Assembly: GCA_035771175.1 (NCBI GenBank)
Contig: CM069605.1
Span: 19,151,788 to 19,215,787, forward strand
Source: Paratinospora sagittata
Lineage: Eukaryota; Streptophyta; Magnoliopsida; Ranunculales; Menispermaceae
DNA length: 64,000 bases
Direction of reading: 5' to 3'
This document shows positions 11,201-22,800 of this stretch, in pieces (position 1 is the first letter of the stretch; each line of letters opens with the position of its first letter). The translations under genes were made by a program, and so were the position numbers. The notes under the pieces are model-generated. The model was not told the DNA's origin. It was given only the letters and a program-made list of their open reading frames with translations, and did no database searches.

Positions 11201-14200
11201 TAACTTAAAACACCTACTTTACTAGCTCTTTTCTTCCTTTTTCAAACGCATTTTAAATTGTTGAAATAAGAGTTAAAACTAAACTCTTGGAGTCATTTGA
11301 AGTTTACTTATCGATTATTGAAATGATATACCGTTAGATAAACTATCGGTAAATACACTTAAAATGACCATAACTTTTTCGTTTTAACTACTATTTGTGT
11401 AATTCCAAATGTGGTGGAAGGAGGAAGAGAAGATGTACCAATTCATGTGCATTAAACTTACTTTTCGATCACCGGTGACCGGTCACGGTTGATTAATACT
11501 ACAAATATTTGATAGCGACCGTACCGGTCACCGGTTATCGAAAAGTAACTTAAAGCACCTAGTTACTGGATCTTTTTTTCGTCTTTCCAAGAAATTAAAC
11601 CACTAAAATCGAAGTTAAAACGAAAATGGTAGGTTCATTTGAAGATTACTTATGGATTGCTGCAATGATACATCGTTCGGTAAACAATCAGTAAGTAAAC
11701 TTTAAATAACCATAAGTTTCTCGCTTTAACTCTGATTCGAGTAATTGAAATTGCGATTGAAAGAGAAAGAGAAGATCCATAAATTTATTGTATTAACTTA
11801 CTTTCCGATCACTTGTAAGGGGTCACGGTTGACAAATATTTTGTAAATTAAATAGCAACGGGATCGGTTAACGAAAAATAACTTAAAGCACCTGGTTTAC
11901 TAGATCTTTTCTTCCTCTTTCAAACGCATTTTAAATTGCTAAAATCATAGTTAAAACTAAAATGTTCGGGTCATTTGAAGTTTACGTATTGATTGTTGAA
12001 ATGATAGACCGTTCGATAAACAATCGGTAAGTACACTTCAAATGACCCTAACTATTTCGTTTTAACTACGATTTGAGTAATTCCAAATGTCGTGGAAGGA
12101 GGAAGAGAAGATATACAATTCATGTGCATTAAACTTACTTTTCGATCACTGGTGACCGGTCACGGTTGATTAATACTACAAATATTTGATAGCGACGGTA
12201 CCGGTCATCAATTATGGAAAAGTAACCTACAACACCTAGTTTAATAGATCTTTTCATCCTCTTTCCAACACATATGAAATCACTAAAATCAGAGTTAAAA
12301 CGAAAACTGTAGGGTTTGAAGTTTACTTATCATTTGCTGAAATGTTACACCGTTTGAAAAACAATCGATAAGTAAACTTTAAATGACCATAAATTTTTCA
12401 TTTTAACTCTGTTTTGAGTAATTGAAAATGCGGTGGAAACAGAAAGAGAATATCCATAAATTTTGTGCATTAACTTAAATCACTAAAATCAGAGTTAAAA
12501 CCAAAACGGTAGGGTCATTTGAAGTTTACTTATCATTTGCTAAAATGATACACTATTAGAAAATTAATCAGTAAGTAAACTTTAAATAACCATAACTTTT
12601 TTGTTTTAGCTCTGATTTGAGTAATTGAAAATGCGGTGGAAAGAGAAAGAGAAAATCCATAAATTTATTGCTTTAACATACATACTAATCACTTGTGAGG
12701 GTTCACGGTTGACTAATAATTTGTAAATTAAATAAAACAGGACCGTTTAACGGGAAATAACTTCAAACACCTAGTTCCCTAGATCGTTTCTTGTTCTTTC
12801 AAACGCATTTTAAATCGCTGAAATTGAAGTTAAAACTAAAAGGTTCGGGTCATTTGAAGTTTACTTATCGATTGTTGAAATGATACACCGTTTGATAAAT
12901 AATCGGAAAGTACACTTCAAAAGACCATAACTTTTTTGTTTTAACTACGATTTGAGTAATTTCAAATGCGGTGTAAGGAGGAAAAGGAGATCCACAAATT
13001 CATGTGCATTAATCAAACTTACTTTCTGATCACCGCTGACCGGTCACATTTTTTTTAACACTACAAACATTTGATAGCGACGGGACTGGTCACCGGTTAT
13101 CGAAAAGTAACTTAAAGCACCTAGTTACTAGATCTTTTTTTTGGTCTTTCCAACACATATTAAATCACTAAAATCGGAGTTAAAACGAAAACGGTAGGGT
13201 CATTTGAAGTTTACTTTTCATTTGCTGAAATGATACACCATTCGAAAAACAATCGATAAGTGAACTTTAAACGGCCATAACTTTTTCTCTTTAAATCCGA
13301 TTTGAGTAATTGAAAATGCGGTGGAAAAAGAAAGAGAAAATCCATAAATTTATTGCATTAACTTACTTTCCGATCACTTGTGTGGGTTCACAGTTCACTA
13401 ATAATTTGTAAATTAAATAGAAATAGGACCTGTGAACGGAAAATAACTTAAAGCACATAGTTTCCTAGATCTTTTCTTTCTCTTTCAAACGCATTTTAAA
13501 TTGCTGAAAACAGAGTTAAAACAAAAATGTTCGGTTCATTTGAAGTTTACTTATTGATTGTTGAAATGATACACCGTTCGATAAACAATCGGTAAGTAAA
13601 CTTCAAATGACCCTAACTTTTCCGTTTTAACTACAATAAGAGTAATTCCAAATGCGGTGGAAGGAGGAAGAGAAGATCTACCAATTTAAGTGCATTAAAC
13701 TAACCTTCCGATCACCGGTGACGGGTCATGGTTTATTAATACTACAAATCTTTGATAGCGATGGGACCGATCACCGGATTTCGAAAAGTAACTTAAAGCA
13801 CCTAGTTTACTAGATGATTTCTTCCTCTTTCCAACGCATATTAAATCACTAAAATTAGAGTTAAAGCGAAAACGGTAGGGTCATCTGAGGTTTACTTATC
13901 ATTTGCTGAAATGATACACCATTAAAAAAAAAATCGATAACTGAACTTTAAATGACCATCACTTTTTCGTTTTAACTCCGATTTGAGTAATTAAAAATGC
14001 GGTGGAAAGAGAAAGAGAAAATCCATAAATTTATTGCCTTAACTTACTTTCCGATCACTTGTGAGGGTTCACAGTTCACTAATAATTTGTAAATTAAATA
14101 GAAATAGGACCTGTGAACGGAAAATAACTTAAAGCACCTAGTTTCCTAGATCTTTTCTTTCTCTTTCAAACGCGTTTTAAATTGCAGAAAATGAAGTTAA

Positions 14201-15772
14201 AACTAAAATGTTCGGGTCATTTGAAGTTTACATATTGATTGTTGAAAGGTACACCGTTCGATAAACAATCGGTAAGTACACTTCAAATTATCCTAACTTT
14301 TGTTGTTTTAACTACGATTAGAGTAATTCCAAATGTTGTGGAAGGAGGTAGAGAAGATCTACCAATTCATGTGAATTAATTAAACTTACTTTCTGATCAC
14401 CGGTGACCGGTCACGGTTGATTAATAAGACAAACATTTGATAGCGACGAGACTGGTCACCGATTATCAAAAAGTGACTTAAAGCACCTAGTTTACAAGAT
14501 CTTTTCTTCTTCTTTTCAACGCATATTAGATCACAAAAATCGGAGTTAAAATGAAAACGGTAGGGTCATTCGAAGTTCACTTATCATTTTGCTGAAATGA
14601 TGCATCGCTAGAAAAATAATCAGTAAGTAAACTTTAAACAACCATAACTTTTTCGTTTAAACTTTGATTTGAGTAATTGAAAATGCAATGGAAAGAGAAA
14701 GAGAAAATCCATAAATTTATTGCATTAACTTACTTTCCGATCACTTGTGAGGGGTCACGGTTGACTAATAATTTGTAAATTAAATAGCAACAGGACGGTT
14801 AACGGAAAATACTACAAATCTTTGATAGCGATGGGACCGATCACCGGATTTTGAAGAGTAACTTAAAGCGCCTAGTTTATTAGATCTTTTCTTCCTCTTT
14901 CCAATGCATATTAAATCACTAAATCGGAGTTAAAACGAAAACGGTAGGGTCATTTGAAGTTTACTTATCATTTGTTGAAATGATACACCGTTCGGAAAAC
15001 AATCGATTAGTGAACTTTAAATGACCATAACTTTTTTGTTTTAACTCTGATTTTGGTAATTGAAAATGTGGTGGAAAGAGAAAGAGAAAATCCCTAAATT
15101 TATTGCATTAACTTACTTTCCGATCACTTGTGAGGGGTCACGGTTGACTAATAATTTGTAATTTAAATAGCAACAGGACGGTTAACGGAAAATAACTTAA
15201 AGCACCTCGTTTCCTATATCTTTTCTTTCTCTTTCAAACGCATTTTAAATAGCTGAAATTGGAGTTAAAACTAAAATGTTCGGGTCATTTGAAGTTTACT
15301 TATCGATTGTTGAAATAATACACCGTTTGATAAATAATTGGTAAGTACACTTCAAATGACCATAACTTTTTTGTTTTAACTACGATTTGAGTAATTCTAA
15401 ATGCGGTAGAAGGAGGAAAAGAAGATCCAAAAATTCAGGTGCATTAGTTAAACTTACTTTCTTATCACCGGTGACCGGTCACATTTTATTTATACTACAA
15501 ACATTTGATAGCGATGGGACTGGTCACCGGTTATCGAAAAGTAACTCAAATCTTTCCAACTCATATTAAATCACTAAAATCGGAGTTAAAATGAAAACGG
15601 TAGGGTCATTTGAAGATTTCTTGTGGATTGCTGAAATGATACATCGTTCGGTAAAAAATTAGTTAGTAAACTTTAAATAACCATAACTTTTTCGCTTTAA
15701 CTCCGATTTGAGTAATTGAAATTGCGGTGGAAAGAGAAAGAGAAGCTTCATACATAAATTTATTGCATTAAC
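8225..15772 (+). repeat. Satellite array 2, dimeric, with truncated monomers
   Basis: About 22 monomers of the same satellite and orientation. Two types alternate. Type 1 has CACTTGTGAGGGGTCAC and TTTGTAAATTAAATAG. Type 2 has CACCGGTGACCGGTCAC and ACTACAAACATTTGATAGCG. Type-1 marks at about 13376, 14057 and 14742 give a 681-685-bp dimer. Abrupt monomer truncations lie near 8810, 9592, 12476, 14810 and 15547, consistent with unequal exchange or deletion. The first ~580 bases share private variants (CGGTAACAAAAC) with 5216-5790 in array 1. Short frames recurring in type-2 monomers are not genes. Confidence 0.95.
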
Positions 15773-15850
15773 TGTAATACCCTGTATTTCACAAAAAAAA
15801 AAAAAAAAAAAAAAAAATTTACTATTTGAAATTTTTACTATTTGGGCCAC

Positions 15851-15992
15851 GCCCGAACGTTCAGGCGCATGCCAGAACGTTCAGGCGCCATGCCAGAACG
15901 TTCAGGCGCCATGCCAGAACGTTCAGGCGCCTGCCAGAACGTTCAGGCGCCATGCCAGAACGTTCAGGCGCCTGCCAGAACGTTCAGGCGCA
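15851..15992 (+). repeat. LTR minisatellite, 7 units of 20-21 bp
   Basis: Seven units of CAGAACGTTCAGGCGCC followed by TGC or ATGC. Each has the palindrome GAACGTTC within AGAACGTTCA, the pattern nGAAnnTTCn of a two-pentamer heat-shock element. The first unit has CGAACGTTCA. The run ends about 10 bp before the TATA region. The 3' LTR of the same element has ten units. Its reading frames (PERSGACQNVQA and shifts) are a by-product of the repeat. Confidence 0.95.
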
Positions 15993-16000
15993 CAAAATCT

Positions 16001-16009
16001 CTATATAAG
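16001..16009 (+). promoter_or_regulatory. LTR TATA box
   Basis: CTATATAAG lies directly downstream of the minisatellite, in all full family-A LTRs of the window. It is the likely RNA polymerase II core promoter; transcription would start about 30 bp downstream, near 16035. The start site is inferred. Confidence 0.8.
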
Positions 16010-17056
16010 AAACCTCCTCATTTCTCATTTCTCACACCAAATCACCTTCTCTTGTGATTTTTCTTCTCCTTTCTACGCATTCTAAGTTTTTAGTCTTTGA
16101 GACTCCCGGTGCGGTGCAACAAAGTTCTGTCCGGAGGAAAGCGCCAGATCTGAAAGCGGTGCAACGAAGTTCTGTTCGGAGAAAAGCACCAGATCTGAAG
16201 GTGGGGTACGAAACATAGGTTTGCGTGTTTTATAACTTTTATTAAAGTTTACATTCAATTATTATTATGTCTACTATTCATTTACACTGCATTATGTTAA
16301 AAATGTTATGACCTAAATGTTATAACTTTGCACGTCGTGATACCGACCCTGATAAGGTTCACAAGACGTTGCCAAAGTCAGTCTAAATGTCAAGAAAGAC
16401 CAGACCAGTAAACTAGACCAGTTCATGCATTGGCATCATACATATCACCACCTAAGGACGTATATGGTTTATGACTCATAGAATAGTTAGAAGCATTGCT
16501 CACTATTCATTATATTTCTCTGGAGAAGGAGGTACATGAGAACCCGGCTACACCCGGGGAGGGACATCAGTACGTGAATTCAGAGCATCGTTCCTGTACA
16601 TGAATTCAGGCGATGTACGCTCATCAAACCATTAATACGTGACGGTGTCATGCATACATTCATATTGATTGATTATGATGCTCACATGTGTAATTTAAGA
16701 TATTTGATATTGAAGTAGGCTTTATTAATTGTTATACTCATGCACTATTTACCCACTGAGCGCGTTAAGCTCACTCCAATATTATCAAATCTTTCACAGG
16801 AAATTAGGGTGGACTGGGTGCAGGTTATGGGGCCCACATTTTGTACCCTTTGTATGAATCATTGGGGATTTTGGGAGTATGTTCCCTTGACCATTTTATG
16901 TACAAAAGTATTCTGAATTATATGAAATCAGATTTGTACTGTGTACCGTATTTCCGCTGCGCACTCTGTTATTACCATTATGATTGTTCCAAATGCACGC
17001 CCCGTCCGAGAGTGCACCGCCGGTTTAGGCGCGTCCGGGCGGGGTGTGACATTTAA

Positions 17057-17068
17057 TGGTATCAGAGG
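17057..17068 (+). promoter_or_regulatory. Primer-binding site (initiator Met-tRNA type)
   Basis: TGGTATCAGAGG starts five bases after the LTR end. It differs at the last base from TGGTATCAGAGC, the common plant site complementary to the 3' end of initiator Met-tRNA. Minus-strand DNA synthesis would start here. Confidence 0.85.
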
Positions 17069-17340
17069 GTACGGTCCACGGCCCGCCCAAGTCCACCAAA
17101 TTAGGGGAAGAAACTATAATTGATTTAAATATACATATAGTCATAATTTATTAGAAACTATATGCGTAGTTATTATTGAATATATGTATCTATATACATT
17201 AGAGTATATGAGGTACGTATAAAAAAAAAAAAAAAAAAAAATTCGAAAAAAAAAAAAATTTTATTTTTCAAAAATTATTTATTCGAAAAAAAAAAAAATA
17301 AAATTATTTTTCGAAAATTAATTATTCGAAAAAAAAAAAT
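17069..17340 (+). other. Leader with donor-like site and A-rich TTCGAA repeats
   Basis: Noncoding leader. GAG followed by GTACGT at 17213 fits a 5' splice donor. From about 17221 there are A runs separated by near-palindromes such as TTCGAAAATTAATTATTCG. The segment ends where inverted gag sequence begins near 17341, so the left inversion breakpoint lies in this A-rich tract. Confidence 0.75.
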
Positions 17341-18418
17341 TGTGGTGTCGGCCACCACCTCTGCCATTGCCGTTGCTACGGCCACCTCGCCCATAACGAC
17401 CGCCACGGCCATGATTTCGGAAACCCTGGTGGTTAGAGTTAAAAGGTTCAGCCGCAGGTGTTGTGGCTTCATTCGTCGAAACCGGGGCTGGGAGGGCTGG
17501 GTTGTGATTGTAGTAGGGCTTTTTCCTGTTGCCCTGTTGTGTGCCTTGTTGGGAAAATGTGGCAGGCCGTTTGCCCTTATTCATTCGCTGTTCTTGTAAG
17601 AGCTTCTCTTGTTCAAAGCTCATGGCCTTGTCAACAACCTCCTTGTAAATCTTGATGTCCAAGATCGATAAGGCTTGCCGAATGTCATGGCGAAGGCCAT
17701 TATAAAATTTCTCGGACTTATCTCGCTCCGTTGAGATGGTGGAGAGAGAGTAGACAGATAATTCTTTGAATTTTCCAGCATATTCTCTGACGGTCATGGT
17801 GCCCTGATATAACTTAGCAAATTCCTGGCGCTTCTGCTTTGTCACTACGCTGGGAAAATACTCATCAATAAACATTGACTCAAACTGTTGACAAGTCATA
17901 TCTGCTATATTGACCCGTGGGTCTTCTTTCACTGTGAGCCACCATTTGTTTGCTCCACCAACAAGTTGGTAAGTTGCTAGTGGAATTTTGCGAGTCTCAT
18001 CAACTCCCATTGCATCAAGAGCCTTCTTTGACTCATCTAGCCACTTTTGCACCTCATCAGGATCAATGGTGCCATCGAAAGTAAGAGGTTGTAGTCGCTT
18101 GTATTTAGTAATCTGATCGGTTTGAGCTTCCGACCCAAATTTTATAGGTGCTTGGACCGTGGCAACCTGACTGGCTGCAGTCTCACGAACGGCAGTTTGA
18201 ACAGTGACCTTCATTGCCTCAATAAATCCAGCAAAGAAGGTTTCAATGCTTGAAGGCATGGCAAAGGGTGCGGGTGGTGGTGGTATTGCCTGCCCAGATG
18301 TAGTGGCAGTGTCGGGTGTGGCCTGTGCTGTTGTCGGAGGCGGCGGTTCCTGAATCTCAGGAGGTGCCTCAACTGTGGGACGAACAGTACGTGGTCTTCC
18401 TCTCTTCCTGGTTTGCAT
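17341..18418 (-). pseudogene. Gag 5' part of copy 1, inverted and truncated
   Basis: Minus-strand gag, opposite to its own LTRs. It starts [12 protein letters not shown] and matches the first ~359 residues of the intact copy-3 gag-pol, including the capsid-like part ([20 protein letters not shown] ... [13 protein letters not shown]) and the GRGG-rich linker. After GRGGGRHHN it runs into A-rich leader sequence, adds FFFSNN and stops at 17318. The zinc knuckle and all of protease are missing. Only a few residue changes from copy 3 are seen, so the break is recent in sequence terms. Confidence 0.9.
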
Positions 18419-19198
18419 TTTCTCACTGGCAAGGAGAAAAGAAAACCAAGATTAAGAAATTGTAGGCAAGTATAATGTTATAGTATGCTCAGCAACAATT
18501 TCGAGAGTACTGTAATATTAAAATCACCTATTTTTCTAAGTAGAGTGTAAAGTTGTTGTTGAGGAATCAAAGAATCTTATATATCTCGTATGTGTGGCCA
18601 TGGTGTAAAAACAAACAAGGTTAGAATGTCTATATAATAAGTAGAAAACTTTGCAAGTATTTAAAATGATTTTGTTTTGGTGTTCGTGAACATACATATA
18701 TTTCATTGAAAATCCATACGAGTCATAAGAATTCTAAGATTTGCCTCGGTAAATAGCCTGAACTAACGTTCTATCGCAAGCTTATGCATTCATACGCTTA
18801 CTCTTAGTCTGTTCGATTATTATCCAAGTTCGTATGTCCCATACCACATGAATTTAGTAATAAGGGTGTCAACCAAGTTAAGTTGTATGAACACGGTCTC
18901 TAAAAACATTGGCTGAATAGAAGTTCACTAATAGTATCGTCCAAATTTACTCGTCCCATACCGTGTAAACTTAGTGATAATATTAGTAATGCAACTTTCT
19001 CCAAATGTTTCTTTTCACACAAGGTCATGGGTTTTCTTACTTCCACATTTTATTTAGTATCATCCAATTTTGTTGTGTCCCATACCACTCCAAAGTTAGT
19101 GATACAAAAGAAAGAATGGTTGTAAGTCGGCCCACCAAAGATAGTCTTAAACAAAACATTTCATTTATATATAATAGAAAAATTTACATTGCCAGTAA
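18419..19198 (-). other. Inverted ORF1-gag spacer of copy 1
   Basis: No gene. It corresponds to 50612-51385 of copy 3. On the minus strand, just before the gag ATG, is the acceptor-like TTCTCCTTGCCAG. The phrase GTCCCATACC recurs three times at about 18837, 18953 and 19077, each followed by a related block containing AGTRATA, suggesting a degenerate ~120-bp repeat. Confidence 0.75.
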
Positions 19199-20790
19199 TC
19201 AATTTTGACATTCTTGCCTACCACCATTTCTTCGAGATCTACTGTTATGTACAGAATGACTACTAACAGAAGGTTGAGAGTGTGCGCGCTCTGCGTTGGA
19301 GTTTTGCAAACGAGTTAATACATGATTGTGGCTCTCTTTCAGTGCAGCAATATTGGATGCCATTTCATCTAACCGTTCAAGTAGGTTAGTCGGTTGTCCC
19401 ATTGGTGGTTGATGGGTTGGTTGTCTCGTAGGTGAAGGGTAGGCCATAGGCATTGGAGGAAAGTATTGGTTGTATGGGTGATTCATAGGTGGAACGTAGT
19501 TGTATTGATTGTGCGGAGATCCCCAAACCGGAACCCCTTGGATAATTTGGTTTGTTTGAGATGAAAAAGTTGGGAACAATGGGCTCAGTGGAATGTTGGG
19601 TCCTCCAAGATTTGGTGAGGCCCAGTACTGTTGTTGTTGGTTTACAGCAACTTGTGGAACTGGCTGATACTGTACCGCAGAAGGTGGAAATCTTTGGTAC
19701 GAAGTGTTGCCTTGAGTTGGTACGTTCCAAGTTGGTGGATTTGCTTGTGGACCTTGTCTATCATGACTTTGTAGTGGCGAATTTAGTGTGGCATATAATT
19801 CTTCATCAGTAAGTGGTGGATCAATTGGATCAGTATTCAGGGCTGGGTTTGATGTAGGATTGGGATTTGAATCATTATTTGGGCCGTCTCTGACAGGCAT
19901 CTTGCGTCGACATTTGCGAAGGCAACGCCCGTGCTTGTCCCTCATTCTTTCGGCAATTCTGTTTGTCGTGCCGAATACCTCTTCGTCAGTTACCCCTCCA
20001 CTTGTGCCATAGGTCTTGAAGATAGAGGATGCTGTAACTGGTTCAGTGATCAGCTTTGACGTTCCATTGAAAGTGTCAACGTTGGTCTCGTGAAGTATCC
20101 TCATAATCAAGATTCCGTAGCCGAGGAATTCCTTCTTTAAAGGGTTTTGAATCACTCTCAACATTTGTTGGATGATGATGTGTGGTAGAGAGACTTTTAT
20201 GTTCTTCTCTATGCAATACAGCACAAGGAGTTGGGCCCTTGACATAGTGCCCCTAGTGCCCCTTTCTGGCAAGATGTTGTCGTATACAATCTTTCCGAGG
20301 CCGACAAGAGATGGCTTAAGATGATTGTTTGGAAGGTTGGTGTATGTTGATTGAGTGTATGGCTCTTTGGCGAGGGAATTGAACAGTTGTGCATTAGATT
20401 CTGCGATCGCCGCAACTGTCTGGGGGTCATGTGGATCAATAATCAGTTCCTCAATCGGAATCTCCAAAAGGCGAGCAATAATCGCGATATTGATAGGAAT
20501 TGTCGTTCCCATGATTGTTGTCTCTAAGTGAGGGCTGATCGGATCTCCGTGAAGTCCCACGTAATTCATGGCTTCATAGAAGGATCTACCAAGTTGTAAG
20601 AGACTTGACCCTCGACTTTGGTTATATTTAACCAATCCAGTGTTGCGAGTTTGTCATGAAGGATCGGACGGAGGCGGAGATCGCTATTGTCGATGCTCCT
20701 CATGGTCACAATCTCTCTTTTGGACAATTCCGTTAGTCTAGTGGGAATTGGTTCCCTACTAGTAGAAGTTGTTCCCTCCCTTGAGGTCAT
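19199..20790 (-). pseudogene. ORF1 of copy 1, inverted, frameshifted
   Basis: Copy of the family-A extra ORF (see 51386-52978), starting at the ATG of MTSREGTTSTSRE at 20790. Near 20586 one base is missing relative to copies 2 and 3 (codons for NLVRSFYEAMN), which splits the frame; the downstream part remains open to the normal stop at 19199. Most of the 530-residue protein is recognisable, including the ...LVGLGKIVYDNILPERG region, the basic RDKHGRCLRKCRRK cluster, the P/Q/N-rich part and the C-terminal helix. It lies opposite to the LTR promoters because of the inversion. Confidence 0.9.
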
Positions 20791-21235
20791 TCTTTTGCTG
20801 AAAGGAAAATAAATTTGTGTGAAAGACACAAAATATATTCCTAATATTTTTAAGAGTTATGCCTTGTCTTCTAGACATTATTTTCGAGTTTTCTGTTGAT
20901 GTTTATGCCATCATGAAATTTTCTTCATTAGTGATTTGATGCATATATGTCGTATTCACCTATGAATGTATAGACATATCTCATCATAATTATATATATA
21001 GTTTTCATAAAGCAACTATATATATATATATATTGTTAAAATTTAGACTATATAAAAATCATATATAGTTATTTTTAATCTTAACTATATATAGAAGTCA
21101 TATATATATATAGTTTTAGATATATCAAAATTTTTTTTTTTTTTTTTTTTTTTCGAATAAATAATTTTCGAATAGTAATTTTTTTTTTTTCTCGAATAAA
21201 TAATTTTCGAAAAATAATTTTTTTTTTTTTTTTTT
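20791..21235 (-). other. Inverted leader / putative intron of copy 1
   Basis: No gene. On the minus strand it ends with TTTTCCTTTCAG just before ORF1, an acceptor-like site. It holds TA-rich stretches (21020-21040, 21100-21120) and T runs with TCGAATAAATAATTTTCGA near-palindromes (21129-21235). The right inversion breakpoint is where these T runs meet the pol sequence CTCTTGGTAACGAC near 21236. Confidence 0.8.
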
Positions 21236-21966
21236 TCTCTTGGTAACGACAATGAATCACCAGCTCTGTACCCTCCAGAAGTACGCGATGTTCCAGTCGT
21301 CTCTGAATTCCCAACAGTTTTTCTTAATGACCTTCCTGGTCTACCTCCAGTTAGGGAATTCGATTTTGAGATCAACCTCATACCTGGGACAGGACCTATC
21401 TCAATTCCACCATACAGAATGTCAAATGTTGAACTGGTCGAATTAGACAAACAACTTAAGGAATTAGAGAGTAATGGCTTCATCCGAAAGAGTTCTTCAC
21501 CCTGGGGCGCTCCAGTTCTGTTTGTTCGCAAAAAGGATGGTTCGTTACGACTTTGCATCGATTATCGCAAGTTGAATAACGCACCATCAAGAACAGATAT
21601 CCGTTGCCCAGGATCGATGACTTGTTCGACCAACTTAGAGATGCCAAATACTTCTCTAAGATTGATTTACGGTCCGGTTATCACCAACTCCGGATCCGAG
21701 AATCGGACATCACCAAGACGGCGTTCCGAACTCGGTACGGTCATTACGAATTCTTAGTTATGTCGTTTGGTCTAACAAACGCCCCTGCAGCATTCATGGA
21801 TTTGATGAATCGCATATTCAGGTTATACGATGCTGCATTTTGGACTTTCATGACGGATGGGCCAAGTATTTGCATCTAGCCGAGTTTGCATACAACAACA
21901 GCTACCAAACTAGTATCGGCATGGCACCATACGAGGCTCTCTATGGTCGGCCTTGCAGATCTCCGA
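21236..21966 (+). pseudogene. Copy-1 pol: RT fragment joined to integrase
   Basis: Plus-strand pol, matching copy-3 gag-pol from about residue 588 (LGNDNE) onward. RT motifs are present ([42 protein letters not shown]). A single T is missing near 21581, shifting the frame. Near 21825 RT (NRIFRLY) jumps to integrase ([24 protein letters not shown]). The deletion removes about 1645 bp relative to copy 3, including the YVDD-type box, RNase H and most of the integrase core, and has a 3-bp TAC microhomology. The gene is then interrupted at 21966 by the solo LTR. Confidence 0.92.
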
Positions 21967-22690
21967 TGTGGCGACCCCGCGCCCCGGACCACCAACCCCG
22001 CAGGGAATGGCATGCGGAATGCCGGGGCGGGACGCCCGGCGTAGGCATATCCGACCACTCCTCAACTCCCGTGAGGTGGTTGAGACCCTACAAGCCTTAT
22101 CCCAAACAACGATATGATATCAAAAGGTATTAAACAAAACTACCCACCGTATTAATCATCCAAGACAAGAGATAATCCATAAAAAAAAAATGAACCATAA
22201 ATAATAATCATAATCCCTACAGTCCATTAAAATTGACATACTCATAAAGTCCAAAATTGTGGGTACAAATAAAACCGTCATATGCCCACATAGTCTATCT
22301 AACAAGTTCCAACTCACCCATACTACAATGTGGTAAGTGTTATAATTACATAATCCAAAATATAGTACTTCATAATTTAAAACACAATTCAATCAAAATG
22401 CCTCTCAACTCACATCGAGGACTTGGATTCTCTCGCAGGCAAGGCCCTCAAGATATGACTACTCCCTTGCCCTTATTCGGGACAGAAGGACCTGAAAGAG
22501 GAAAATGAGGGTGAGCCAACGATGCCCAGTGAATAGAATTCAAATATGCTATCAATACTCATCAATAAAAACCATGTATGCATGTCAATGTGTAGCATGA
22601 TTAAAAGCTCATAACATATAGATATCAAGCATTTATAATAAGTTCGATGCAAGTAAAAGTTTATCAATTTGGATCCACATTCCACATGCC

Positions 22691-22800
22691 TTGGGTTACT
22701 AGTCCACGTCTATTTCGCCGTGCCGTTGATCCCAATCATGTTTACTTGGGTTACTAGTCCACGTCTATTTCACCGTGCCGTTGATCCCAATCATTTCCTT
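22691..22800. repeat. 55-bp tandem duplication in solo LTR
   Basis: A unit starting TTGGGTTACTAGTCCACG at 22691 is repeated at 22746 with very few changes (CGCCGTG against CACCGTG). Confidence 0.85.

Larger units (their letters stand above)
15773..17051 (+). repeat. 5' LTR of copy 1
   Basis: A 1279-bp LTR from TGTAATACCC to GGGGTGTGACA. In order: a long A run near 15791-15817, a seven-unit minisatellite, a TATA box, a ~45-bp direct duplication in the transcribed part (units beginning GCGGTGCAAC near 16110 and 16157, each ending AGATCTGAA), and a GC-rich 3' end. It belongs to the LTR variant with a single GTACGTGAATTCAG segment, shared with copy 4. Confidence 0.95.

Noticed and set aside
15826..16057. 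Repeated open frames in the minisatellite (PERSGACQNVQA-type proteins)
   Set aside because: The same repeat is open in several frames on each copy because the unit is 20-21 bp and lacks stops; it lies in the LTR promoter upstream of the TATA box.
16841..17056. LTR open frames such as MYPLYESLGILG
   Set aside because: Present in every family-A LTR in the noncoding 3' part, short, and without relation to known proteins.
17218..17340. Poly(A) tails of processed transcripts
   Set aside because: The A runs are interleaved with regular TTCGAA near-palindromes and occur at the same place in the leader of several element copies.
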